38,463 bases of DNA from an uncultured Cellvibrionales bacterium (GTDB taxonomy: Bacteria > Pseudomonadota > Gammaproteobacteria > Pseudomonadales > GM7GCV1), in contig CAJXYP010000021.1 in assembly GCA_913063225.1 (NCBI GenBank), positions 1 through 38,463 of the forward strand, read 5' to 3'. Shown here piece after piece: positions 1 to 7,659 of this stretch (position 1 is its first letter; every line of letters starts with the position of its first letter). Position numbers and translations under genes: made by a program. The notes below the pieces were generated by a model. It was not told where the DNA came from. It saw only the letters and a program-made list of their open reading frames with translations, and searched no databases.

Positions 1-1427
1 CGAACAACGACGACAACATCCTTGAAAAGCTCTCCAGCTTCAAAAGCCTGTTTTACTTGCTCTTGTGAATCAAATACTCGAGCTGGCGCTTCTACAAAAC
101 GAAATTGCGGGTCTACCGCTGAGATCTTGATTACGGCCTTGCCCAAGTTCCCGGTTAACAACTTCAAGCCACCATCCGCTTGGAATGGTTTGGCAAAAGT
201 TGCAACTACCGAAGTATCACCGCTTGTTTCAGGCAGTTCAGCCCAGAACAGGTTTCCGGATGCATCCATTTTTGGCGTTTTCTCGTATTCATCTAAACCG
301 GCACCGACAATATTCACTACATCTTCATTGAGTAATCCGCCACGGCGCAATTCTCTGACGACAAAGGGCAGCCCACCGGCTGCTTCAAAATGGTTTACAT
401 CCGCATGGCCATTTGGATATATGCGAGCGAGGAGAGGGACAGCGGAAGAGATTTCGTCGATATCTTCCCAGGTGAGATGGATTCCGGCTGAGCGCGCAAT
501 AGCTACCAAATGCAGTGCATGATTGGTGGAGCCGCCCGTGGCGAGTAACGCGGCGATTGCATTTACCAAGGATTTTTCCGTTACCACATCATAGAGTGGT
601 CGATAGTATTCGCTCTCAAAAGTGCAACTTAAGGCGGCGTCCACGGCTGCCTCGGTAAGTGCATTGCGGAGGTTGTTTCCGGGTTGCACAAAAGAGGATC
701 CGGGAAGCTGCACTCCGAAGAGCTCCATTAATACTTGATTCGAATTCGCAGTACCGTAAAAGGTACAGGTGCCGGGGCTATGGTAGGAGGCTGATTCTAC
801 GGCCAGCATTTGTTTGGTTTCGATTTTGCCTTCAGCAAATTTTTGTCGTTGCTCGGCTTTTTCTTTATTTGGCAATCCTGACGGCATTGGGCCAGAAGGA
901 ACAAAAATAGCGGGCAGGTGGCCAAATTCCAAAGCGCCGATCATCATGCCGGGTACGATCTTGTCGCATATACCGAGGAATAAATTGGCGTTGAACATAT
1001 TGTGGCTAAGGCCAATGGTGGTAGCCATGGCAATTACATCTCGGCTAAACAAGCTGAGTTCCATTCCCGCTTGGCCTTGAGTAACTCCGTCGCACATTGC
1101 GGGCACACCCGAGGCAATTTGCGCAGTCGCGCCTAACTTGTGAGCGTGGCTTTTGATGTGATCAGGGTAATCTTTATACGGCTGGTGTGCAGACAGCATA
1201 TCGTTGTAAGAGGTAGTAATGCCTAGATTTCCGGCCTTCTCTGAAGCGATATCTTTCTTGTCTTGCTCCGAGCAGGCTGCAAATGCATGGGCCAGGTTTC
1301 CGCAAGAAAGCCTTTTGCGAGGGGGATTAAATTCTTGAGTCCGGCGCATGCGCTCAAGATATTCTCCGCGGCTAGCCTCGCTGCGATCAATTATTTGCTG
1401 AGTAACTTTTTCAATAACGGGATTCAT
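1..1427 (-). CDS. edd: 6-phosphogluconate dehydratase (Edd), 3' end cut by window edge
   Basis: Edd dehydrates 6-phosphogluconate to 2-keto-3-deoxy-6-phosphogluconate, the first committed step of the Entner-Doudoroff pathway, using a [4Fe-4S] cluster in the cytoplasm. The minus strand is open from an ATG at 1427 to the window edge, giving about 475 residues of a family that is usually about 600. The reading contains SHNMFNANLFLGICDKIVPG, where the Cys-Asp-Lys is a cluster and active-site signature. The wording KIVPGMMIGAL followed by FGHLPAIFVPSGPM is Edd-like rather than the related dihydroxy-acid dehydratase IlvD. Other conserved patches are SYNDMLSAHQPY, MCDGVTQGQ and ATGGSTNHALHL. It lies 7 bases after the pgl stop, so it is the third gene of a zwf-pgl-edd operon. 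An eda gene would be expected beyond the left edge but cannot be seen. Confidence 0.96.
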   Translation of the reverse strand, partial: MNPVIEKVTQQIIDRSEASRGEYLERMRRTQEFNPPRKRLSCGNLAHAFAACSEQDKKDIASEKAGNLGITTSYNDMLSAHQPYKDYPDHIKSHAHKLGATAQIASGVPAMCDGVTQGQAGMELSLFSRDVIAMATTIGLSHNMFNANLFLGICDKIVPGMMIGALEFGHLPAIFVPSGPMPSGLPNKEKAEQRQKFAEGKIETKQMLAVESASYHSPGTCTFYGTANSNQVLMELFGVQLPGSSFVQPGNNLRNALTEAAVDAALSCTFESEYYRPLYDVVTEKSLVNAIAALLATGGSTNHALHLVAIARSAGIHLTWEDIDEISSAVPLLARIYPNGHADVNHFEAAGGLPFVVRELRRGGLLNEDVVNIVGAGLDEYEKTPKMDASGNLFWAELPETSGDTSVVATFAKPFQADGGLKLLTGNLGKAVIKISAVDPQFRFVEAPARVFDSQEQVKQAFEAGELFKDVVVVV

Positions 1428-1434
1428 TTGATGC

Positions 1435-2139
1435 CTACCATACAGAGCAATATACCGAGACAGGAGTTATGTCTTGGTGAATAAAGTGGCTAATGGGAAA
1501 TTGGTCTTGGGCTTGCGCTTGTTCCAAAATAGGTTCAAGTATCTTCCACTTGTCTTGACCAATAATATGGATGGCCAAAAAACTGGTTTTTAGAAGTTGC
1601 GGAAGGGTTTGAGTGATACGCATATGAGCGGCGGTTACCGGGTTAGTCATAAGGCTCAATCGGTTGCTTTCCCTGGATAGCGCCAAATCTCTTTCTTTAG
1701 CCTGCGGAAATATTGAAGCCGTGTGTGCATCAGTACCCATTCCAAGAATGACCACGTCATATCTGGGGAAATGCAGCGACAGTTTGTGTTCGGCAGCGAC
1801 CTCCTGATCGGCCGAAGTGCCTTCTTCGCAGGAAAGCGAGAAAAAGTTGGCAGCGGCGGCCCTGTTTTTAATCAGGTGCGTTTTTACCAATAAAGCATTG
1901 CTGTCAGCGTGTGTCTCTTCAACACAGCGATCGTCGACCAAAGTAACTTTCACTTTTGACCAATCAAGGTCTTGATTAGACAAGTATTCAAATACCGATA
2001 TCGGGGAAGACCCTCCCGAAACCGCCAGAAGCGCCTCGCCTCGACTAGCAATTGCTTCGGACAGGATAGCAACGATATCGTCGCCCAGCCTTTGCGTTAG
2101 CGCGGCACTATCTTTTTCACGAACAATATTAATCGTCAT
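1435..2139 (-). CDS. pgl: 6-phosphogluconolactonase
   Basis: This cytoplasmic enzyme hydrolyses 6-phosphoglucono-delta-lactone to 6-phosphogluconate, linking Zwf and Edd. The protein is about 234 residues, normal for the SolA/DevB-type Pgl family. Visible motifs are LLAVSGGSSP near the N-terminus, DDRCVEETHADSN in the middle and GMGTDAHTASIFP, the family's usual GxGxDGHTASLFP patch with Ala in place of the second Gly. I prefer the ATG at 2139 because it overlaps the zwf stop as ATGA, the classic arrangement for translational coupling. An ATG at 2157 would add six residues inside zwf. The gene sits between zwf and edd on the same strand and is almost certainly co-transcribed with them. Confidence 0.95.
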   Translation of the reverse strand: MTINIVREKDSAALTQRLGDDIVAILSEAIASRGEALLAVSGGSSPISVFEYLSNQDLDWSKVKVTLVDDRCVEETHADSNALLVKTHLIKNRAAAANFFSLSCEEGTSADQEVAAEHKLSLHFPRYDVVILGMGTDAHTASIFPQAKERDLALSRESNRLSLMTNPVTAAHMRITQTLPQLLKTSFLAIHIIGQDKWKILEPILEQAQAQDQFPISHFIHQDITPVSVYCSVW

Positions 2140-3590
2140 CTGCTTAATTCCGACCATTCTCTATTGTCTCGGGCGATCAGCACTACTGCTTGTGAAGGGC
2201 CGTCGGTTCCAGCGGAGTAGGGGTGTGCCTTAGAACTAGCAATCTCCCAGTTCGCCCGAATTTGATCAATCCATTTCCAAGAGGCAACCACTTCATCGCT
2301 ACTGACAAAGAGTGTCTGATCGCCGCGAAGCACCTCTAGCAATAATCGAGCGTAAGCGTCAAAGCTGTGTTTACGATTAGCGTCTGGTTCTTGCAGATTG
2401 AGGTCCAGTTCTTCTAGTGGAAGCTCACCCAGCCCTGGCTGCTTGTTTAAAAATCTCAGCTGAACGCCGTCATCTGGTTGCAAGCGAATGTGCAGGCTAT
2501 TGCCGGGCAAGGTTACCGACTGCTCAGCAAATATACTGTGCTTTGGCTTTTTAAACTGAATCACAATTTCCGCACAGCGTGAGCTAAGCCGCTTGCCGGT
2601 GCGAAGGTAAAAAGGTACGCCAGCCCAGCGCCAGTTATCTATTTCTGCCTTAATGGCTACAAATGTTTCGGTACGTGACTCTTTTTCACGGCCGATTTCA
2701 TCTTGATATCCGGGAGCGAGCTCTCCATCCGCCGTTCCGGAAGCATATTGGCCACGAACGGTTTTGGCATTTATCTCATCCAAAGTGATCGGCTTGAGGG
2801 ATTGGATAACTTTGAGCTTTTCTGAGCGAATGGTATCGGCGTTTTTGTTTGCCGGTGGATCTAGTGCAATAAGACAGAGAATTTGTAGAAGGTGGTTTTG
2901 CACCATGTCTCTAAGCGCGCCAACTTCATCATAAAATTCGTGACGATCTTCGACGCCGACGGTTTCAGCAACGGTAATTTGCACACTATCGATATGGTCA
3001 GAATTCCATATTGAGCTGAAGATAACATTTGCGAATCGCAACGTTAGCAAGTTCTGAACTGATTCCTTACCCAAATAATGATCAATTCGGTAGACCTGAC
3101 TTTCATCAAAAATCCCGTCCATATGCTTATGGATTTCTTCAAATGAATTGCAGCTGGTACCCAGTGGTTTTTCTACTACAACGCGAGTTGTAGGTACCAC
3201 AAGCCCCGCCGCTTGCATGGCTAGGCAAACGCCTTCAAATACCTTGGGCGGAATAGCGAAGTAGACAACCAGCTCAGTATTTTCAAGATTGATGGAGTCG
3301 CCAAATGCCCGTAAATCATCTGGATCTGTAGCGTCGCCAGTAAGAAAGTTTAGTTTTCCGGTAAAAGTGTCCCAGCTATCCGCGTTAAATTGGCCAGAAT
3401 CGGTCAATCTAGTATTGACCGCATTGAGAATTACATCTCGGTCCTTTGCGGAGCGGGATAGTCCGGTAATACGCTCTACTTGGCCAAACTCACCTGCAGT
3501 TTCGAGGGAGAATAGCGCAGGGTAGAGCTTGCGGATCGCGAGATCGCCGTCACCACCTATAATCAAAATATGCGTCTTAGCAGCTGACAA
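2136..3590 (-). CDS. zwf: glucose-6-phosphate 1-dehydrogenase
   Basis: Zwf oxidises glucose 6-phosphate to 6-phosphogluconolactone with NADP+, feeding both the Entner-Doudoroff and pentose phosphate routes. The 484 residues match the usual length. The dinucleotide-binding motif reads GGDGDLA (residues 12-18, against the common GASGDLA), KPLG is at 141-144, and the active-site signature RIDHYLGKE is at 168-176, including the catalytic His. The first codon is TTG at 3590; no ATG lies close enough to keep the Rossmann motif, and a GAGGG purine run sits 7-11 bases upstream. It is the first gene of zwf-pgl-edd. A HexR-like palindrome lies about 80-90 bases upstream, so repression relieved by KDPG is likely by analogy with HexR regulons. 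Confidence 0.97.
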   Translation of the reverse strand: MSAAKTHILIIGGDGDLAIRKLYPALFSLETAGEFGQVERITGLSRSAKDRDVILNAVNTRLTDSGQFNADSWDTFTGKLNFLTGDATDPDDLRAFGDSINLENTELVVYFAIPPKVFEGVCLAMQAAGLVVPTTRVVVEKPLGTSCNSFEEIHKHMDGIFDESQVYRIDHYLGKESVQNLLTLRFANVIFSSIWNSDHIDSVQITVAETVGVEDRHEFYDEVGALRDMVQNHLLQILCLIALDPPANKNADTIRSEKLKVIQSLKPITLDEINAKTVRGQYASGTADGELAPGYQDEIGREKESRTETFVAIKAEIDNWRWAGVPFYLRTGKRLSSRCAEIVIQFKKPKHSIFAEQSVTLPGNSLHIRLQPDDGVQLRFLNKQPGLGELPLEELDLNLQEPDANRKHSFDAYARLLLEVLRGDQTLFVSSDEVVASWKWIDQIRANWEIASSKAHPYSAGTDGPSQAVVLIARDNREWSELSR

Positions 3591-3642
3591 GTTTCGAGCC
3601 CTCTAATTGCCGTATAACCGGAGATTACGCTGATATAATGAA

Positions 3643-3673
3643 ATTATATTACATAAGATACATCTTATGTAAA
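3643..3673 (-). promoter_or_regulatory. putative zwf promoter
   Basis: Read on the minus strand, a consensus TATAAT lies at 3648-3643 and a TTTACA at 3673-3668, separated by 19 bases. The spacing is longer than ideal; TTACAT at 3672-3667 would give 18. The -35 region overlaps the HexR-like box, which fits repression by blocking polymerase. The -10 is itself half of a TATAAT-GAA-ATTATA palindrome at 3634-3648. This is inferred from consensus elements only. Confidence 0.45.
3649..3672. repeat. perfect 11-bp inverted repeat overlapping the HexR box
   Basis: TTACATAAGAT at 3649-3659 and ATCTTATGTAA at 3662-3672 are perfect reverse complements separated by two bases. The right arm shares its last five bases with the HexR-like box. 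Between the zwf -10 and -35 it could be a second operator or a cruciform-prone spacer. No known regulator is assigned. Confidence 0.6.
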
Positions 3674-3682
3674 TAAATTACA
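3668..3682. promoter_or_regulatory. HexR-like operator upstream of zwf
   Basis: The 15-base sequence TGTAAATAAATTACA has perfect TGTAA/TTACA arms around a 5-base AT centre. It closely matches the published gammaproteobacterial HexR motif (TGTAATNNNATTACA type), and HexR commonly controls zwf, pgl, edd, eda and glk. Its position at the likely -35 of zwf supports a repressor site. No hexR gene is visible in this window. Confidence 0.65.
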
Positions 3683-3768
3683 TTTTAAGCGTCTCCACTA
3701 AGCTTAGCCTTTCATAAAGCGTCGGATAAGACAAAGGGAAGTCGACATTCTGGCCCGATTGCACGCCG

Positions 3769-3788
3769 AAGGGGATCAGTTGCCCCTT
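3769..3788 (-). terminator. weak hairpin after glk
   Basis: AAGGGG (3769-3774) and CCCCTT (3783-3788) pair around an 8-base loop just beyond the glk stop on the minus strand. No T-run follows, so it is a poor intrinsic terminator and may only protect the glk mRNA 3' end. Confidence 0.3.
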
Positions 3789-3807
3789 AGTATTAAGTGC
3801 TGTTGCG

Positions 3808-4755
3808 CTAAACGCCTTTTTGGATCAGATATTGACGACAACCTAGCAAGCCCATTTGCTGCTCGGTGCAGATTCCAAGCGGTATTTCCGAGCAAAGCGT
3901 TTTGAATCTACCCTTGTCAGAAAAAATCTCACGGAACCGATCAGTGTCCAAAAACGGAGACAGTTTTTGTGCGGCACCGCCAGAGATAAAAACGCCACCT
4001 TTGGCACCAAAGGTTAGAGCGATGTCGCCGGAATAGGCGGCCAAAATATCCCAGAAATCTTGGATCGATCGATTCGCAATTTCTTCGCCGTTTTCAGCCG
4101 CTGTTGCGATATCGCTAGGGTGAGTGGATGGATCGATTTGAAGACCATTCTGCTCTTGATTGAACTGATAAATATTAACTAGACCGGGGCCGGAAATTAG
4201 CCGTTCTACCGATACTCGCCCAAATTTCTTGCGTGCATAATGGTGTAATTTTTCTTGATGTCCGGTAATGGGGGCGAAACCGATATGCCCTGCTTCTGAT
4301 GGAATTACTTGGCCGCTGGCCATCAGGGCACCCACGCCTGTACCCGTTCCGGGTCCGACGAGGGCCTTTGCCAAATTGGAAGAGGCACGAACTTGGTCCA
4401 TCCAGTCAAAGTCGGATTCACTCATGGCCGCTAAGGCTAAGGATTGCGCTGAAAAATCATTCAGAAGAAATACAGGAGCCTTTAGAATGGTCTCAAGATG
4501 CTTGGGATCTACAACCCAGTCGTTGTTTACAAAGCTAAATGTGCCGCCTTCGACCGGCCCAGGAACGGCCAAGCAAACACCTGCGAGTTCCTTTTCTACA
4601 TGTAGCTGCAGATATTCGGTAATCACCTCTTCGAGGCTAGCGCCGGTATTACAAGAATATATTTCCATATCCTGTGTCTCTTTTTTCTCACTTGAGCAAA
4701 GAGCCATACGGGCGTTTGTTCCGCCGATATCGGCGATTAAATAATGGTGATTCAT
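3808..4755 (-). CDS. glk: glucokinase
   Basis: Glk phosphorylates glucose with ATP to glucose 6-phosphate, the substrate of Zwf encoded just downstream. The 315-residue protein has the bacterial hexokinase-type fold: phosphate-1 motif ADIGGTNAR (residues 8-16), FLLNDF with the likely catalytic Asp at 100, VGPGTGTGVGAL at 133-144, and SEAGHIGF at 153-160 for sugar binding. FGAKGGVFISGGA near the C-terminus is the adenosine-binding segment. It is the proteobacterial Glk family rather than ROK, because the ROK zinc-binding cysteine cluster is absent. It lies on the same strand as zwf, with about 217 bases between the glk stop and the zwf start codon, and is separated from pfp by a short repeat array. 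Confidence 0.95.
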   Translation of the reverse strand: MNHHYLIADIGGTNARMALCSSEKKETQDMEIYSCNTGASLEEVITEYLQLHVEKELAGVCLAVPGPVEGGTFSFVNNDWVVDPKHLETILKAPVFLLNDFSAQSLALAAMSESDFDWMDQVRASSNLAKALVGPGTGTGVGALMASGQVIPSEAGHIGFAPITGHQEKLHHYARKKFGRVSVERLISGPGLVNIYQFNQEQNGLQIDPSTHPSDIATAAENGEEIANRSIQDFWDILAAYSGDIALTFGAKGGVFISGGAAQKLSPFLDTDRFREIFSDKGRFKTLCSEIPLGICTEQQMGLLGCRQYLIQKGV

Positions 4756-4774
4756 GAGTTGCGGCTCTCTATTT

Positions 4775-4848
4775 CCTCAGGGCTGTTTATTTGCTCAAAG
4801 CTGTCTATATAGCTTAGGGCTGTCAATTAGCTCAGAGTTGTTTATTTT
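4775..4848. repeat. four degenerate tandem repeats of about 18 bp
   Basis: Four consecutive units begin CCTCAGGGCTGTTTATTT (4775-4792), GCTCAAAGCTGTCTATATA (4793-4811), GCTTAGGGCTGTCAATTA (4812-4829) and GCTCAGAGTTGTTTATTTT (4830-4848). The shared core is roughly GCTCAGRGYTGTYTATT. The array fills the gap between the pfp and glk genes, and its last unit supplies the pfp stop codon. Slippage-type expansion is likely; a role in spacing or mRNA processing is only speculation. Confidence 0.7.
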
Positions 4849-6083
4849 GACCAAGGCGGGAGTTTTTTATTGACTAGGACTCCCTTTATCTTGGCATGGA
4901 CCGGAAGGCCGTTTTCCCATGGGGTAGCGGCTTCTCCCTCAATTAATGCCCCAAGGTAGGTTCTTGCGGCTTCGGTAATGCCGTATCCATCCTCAGAGAT
5001 ATATTCTGCCGGCAACATCTTTTCGATATTGGCGACTTGGTCTAGTGGTGCTGATTGTATCTCCCATGCGTAGGGATCATCACTTGTGCGAATGATGGCT
5101 GGCATTACAGCATTTTCGCCTGCGATGGCGTATTCAACCGCTTTTTCGCCGACAGCAATAGCGTGATCAACATCCGTTTGAGAAGAAAGGTGTCGGGCTG
5201 AGCGCTGTAAATAGTCGGCAAGCGCCCAGTGGTATTTAAGGCCAAGCTCATCGCGAATCATGGTGGCGATTGTAGGAGCAACGCCTCCTAGTTGCTTATG
5301 GCCAAAAGCATCCAGCGTTCCGGCTTCCGCCAAAAACTTGCCCTCTGCATCTTGTGCGCCTTCTGAGGCGACAATTACGCAATGTCCGTTATCTTCGACA
5401 GATTGCCGTACCTTGGCAATAAATTTAGTTCGATCAAAAGCCACTTCAGGAAAAAGAATAATATCTGGATTGGCTAGTCCGCCTGCTGCCGCTATCCAGC
5501 CGGCATGGCGGCCCATCACCTCGATAATAAATACTTTGGTGGAAGTCTCAGACATAGAGGCCACATCAGCAGTAGCTTCTAGGGTGGAAACCGCAACGTA
5601 TTTTGCAACGCTACCAAATCCGGGACAGCAGTCAGTTATAGGTAAATCGTTGTCCACGGTCTTGGGAACATGAATTGCCTGAAGCGGGTAGCCAAGTTTT
5701 TCGGCGATTTGCGAAACCTTTAAGCAGGTATCCGCTGAGTCGTTGCCACCGTTATAAAAAAAGTAGCCAATGTCGTGAGCACGAAATACCTCTATGAGCC
5801 TTTCATATTCGGCACGATTGTCTTCTAAGCTTTTTAGCTTGTAGCGGCAGGAGCCAAACGCGCCACCTGGGGTGTGTTTCAGCGCGGTAATAGTGGCCGC
5901 TGCTTCTTCACTGGTGTCGTAGAGCTCCTCACGCAATGCTCCCAGAATTCCGTTTTTACCCGCGTAGACTTTGCCAATTTGGTCTGGGTATTTCTTTGCA
6001 GTTTGAATTACCGCGGCCGCAGACGCATTAATGACAGAGGTAACTCCGCCAGATTGCGCGTAGAAGGCGTTTTTTGCGGGCAT
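4842..6083 (-). CDS. pfp: 6-phosphofructokinase, pyrophosphate-dependent type
   Basis: This enzyme interconverts fructose 6-phosphate and fructose 1,6-bisphosphate. The 413-residue form starting at the ATG at 6083 begins MPAKNAFYAQSGG and is preceded by AAGGAAG, a good ribosome site; an upstream ATG at 6176 would add 31 uncharacteristic residues. Diagnostic motifs are GGNDS at 112-116, PKTVDNDLP at 140-148 and MGRHAGW at 190-196. ATP enzymes read GGDGS and PGTIDND; Asp after the Asn and Lys in PKT are the changes linked with PPi use. The first Asp of the usual GGDDS is Asn here, a variant I have not tied to a subgroup. PPi enzymes are reversible, so it could serve gluconeogenesis and sugar recycling beside the Entner-Doudoroff genes. 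Confidence 0.9.
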   Translation of the reverse strand: MPAKNAFYAQSGGVTSVINASAAAVIQTAKKYPDQIGKVYAGKNGILGALREELYDTSEEAAATITALKHTPGGAFGSCRYKLKSLEDNRAEYERLIEVFRAHDIGYFFYNGGNDSADTCLKVSQIAEKLGYPLQAIHVPKTVDNDLPITDCCPGFGSVAKYVAVSTLEATADVASMSETSTKVFIIEVMGRHAGWIAAAGGLANPDIILFPEVAFDRTKFIAKVRQSVEDNGHCVIVASEGAQDAEGKFLAEAGTLDAFGHKQLGGVAPTIATMIRDELGLKYHWALADYLQRSARHLSSQTDVDHAIAVGEKAVEYAIAGENAVMPAIIRTSDDPYAWEIQSAPLDQVANIEKMLPAEYISEDGYGITEAARTYLGALIEGEAATPWENGLPVHAKIKGVLVNKKLPPWSK

Positions 6084-6219
6084 AATGCTTCCTTGGGATA
6101 ATGGGGCTTTGCTAAGCGCGCAATGATAGCGAAAATAGATAGCTCTTACATGGACCATTCGTCGCATTTTCAGCAATTAGTTGCGATGAATTGGGTCTTT
6201 TTAGCTTGTTGAGAATTTG

Positions 6220-7629
6220 ATGCATATTCATATTTTGGGTATTTGTGGCACCTTTATGGGCAGCTTGGCGCAGTTGGCTAAGCAGTCTGGTATGCGCGTT
6301 ACGGGTTGTGATGCAAATGTATATCCGCCAATGAGCAATCAGCTAGAGCTGGCTGGCATTGAGCTTATACAGGGCTTTGATACGGGTCAGCTCGATTTAA
6401 ATCCTGATATTTGGGTTATAGGTAATGCGTTAAGCCGCGGCAATCCTTTAGTAGAAACGATTCTAAACAGAGGGGATAAATATGTGTCGGGCCCGGAGTT
6501 CTTAGCGGAACAGGTTCTTCCCGGTCGTCATGTTTTGGCGGTTTCCGGTACCCATGGAAAAACCAGCACTTCTAGCATGCTGGCCTGGATTCTTGAATAT
6601 GCGGGACTCGCCCCCGGCTTTCTGATTGGTGGCGTGCCAGCCAATTTCGGCGAATCAGCGAGGTTAGGGCAGGGCAATCACTTTGTTGTTGAAGCGGACG
6701 AATACGACACGGCCTTTTTTGATAAACGCTCCAAATTTGTGCACTACCGACCACGTACTCTGGTTATAAATAATCTAGAATTTGACCATGCCGATATCTT
6801 CGAAAACCTATCAGCGATTCAGCGCCAGTTCCATCACTTGATTAGGACTATTCCTGCGCAGGGAAATATCTATTTTCCCGAGACAAGCGCAGCCATTGCT
6901 GAACTAATGAAAATGGGCTGCTGGTCGAAGAAGTGCGCCTTGGGTTTTGGTGACTCTGAGCAGGCCAAAACCGCCTCCTTCCGAGCAATTGCCAGCAAAG
7001 ATGATTTCAGTGAGTTTGAGGTTTTTCAGAATTCTGAGCTTGATTTCGACAGCCCTGAGCGTAATTTCGAAAGTGAAGTACTGCGTTGGAATTTAATCGG
7101 CGAACATAATATGCAAAATGCTTTGGGAGCTATCGCAGCGGCTTCTGACGCCGGTGTTGACCTCGCTACTGCGGTTGCTGCTTTGACTGATTTCAAAGGG
7201 ATAAAGCGCCGTTTGGAACTGCTCGCCAGTTCCAACAAGGTTACGCTTTATGACGATTTTGCCCATCACCCTACTGCTATAAAGACTACCCTCGAAGGAC
7301 TAAGAGCTACGGTCGGTGAGGACAAAATAATCGCAGTTATTGAGCCTCGTTCGAATACGATGAAGCTGGGTGTGCACAAAAGTGAATTGGCAGATTCTGT
7401 CGAAAATGCAGATCAGGCGATCTGGCTCCAGCCGGAAAATATCGACTGGTCGCTGTCGGATATTCTGGCTCCGCAGGATCTAATATTTTCGAGTATTGAC
7501 CAGATTCTTTCGGAAGTTTTAGAGCAAACCCGTGGCGAGCAAAAATCGCATGTTTTGGTTATGAGTAACGGTGGGTTTTCCGGAATTCATCAAAAGCTCA
7601 TTGATACACTCAATCTGAATATCGACTAG
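6220..7629 (+). CDS. mpl: UDP-N-acetylmuramate--L-alanyl-gamma-D-glutamyl-meso-diaminopimelate ligase
   Basis: Mpl reattaches the recycled murein tripeptide to UDP-MurNAc in the cytoplasm, bypassing MurC-MurE. The 469 residues fit the family. The Mur-ligase N-terminal Rossmann segment begins HIHILGICGTFMGSLAQLA, with the GTFM wording typical of Mpl rather than MurC. The ATP-binding P-loop GTHGKTSTSSML is near residues 110-121, EADEYDTAFFDKRSKF and NNLEFDHADIF follow, and the C-terminal domain has YDDFAHHPTAI and EPRSNTMKLG. The ATG at 6220 is preferred to an in-frame TTG directly before it. It is divergent from pfp, with about 135 bases between the start codons that must hold both promoters. 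Confidence 0.95.
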   Translation: MHIHILGICGTFMGSLAQLAKQSGMRVTGCDANVYPPMSNQLELAGIELIQGFDTGQLDLNPDIWVIGNALSRGNPLVETILNRGDKYVSGPEFLAEQVLPGRHVLAVSGTHGKTSTSSMLAWILEYAGLAPGFLIGGVPANFGESARLGQGNHFVVEADEYDTAFFDKRSKFVHYRPRTLVINNLEFDHADIFENLSAIQRQFHHLIRTIPAQGNIYFPETSAAIAELMKMGCWSKKCALGFGDSEQAKTASFRAIASKDDFSEFEVFQNSELDFDSPERNFESEVLRWNLIGEHNMQNALGAIAAASDAGVDLATAVAALTDFKGIKRRLELLASSNKVTLYDDFAHHPTAIKTTLEGLRATVGEDKIIAVIEPRSNTMKLGVHKSELADSVENADQAIWLQPENIDWSLSDILAPQDLIFSSIDQILSEVLEQTRGEQKSHVLVMSNGGFSGIHQKLIDTLNLNID

Positions 7630-7659
7630 CAAGAGTAAATAAAAGAAAGGCATCTTAAG

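Noticed and set aside
22-522. Plus-strand open frame of 166 codons at the left edge
   Set aside because: It is the antisense of edd; the minus strand encodes clear dehydratase motifs here.
6084-6176. 31-residue N-terminal extension of the phosphofructokinase
   Set aside because: The internal ATG at 6083 has a good ribosome site and matches the family start.
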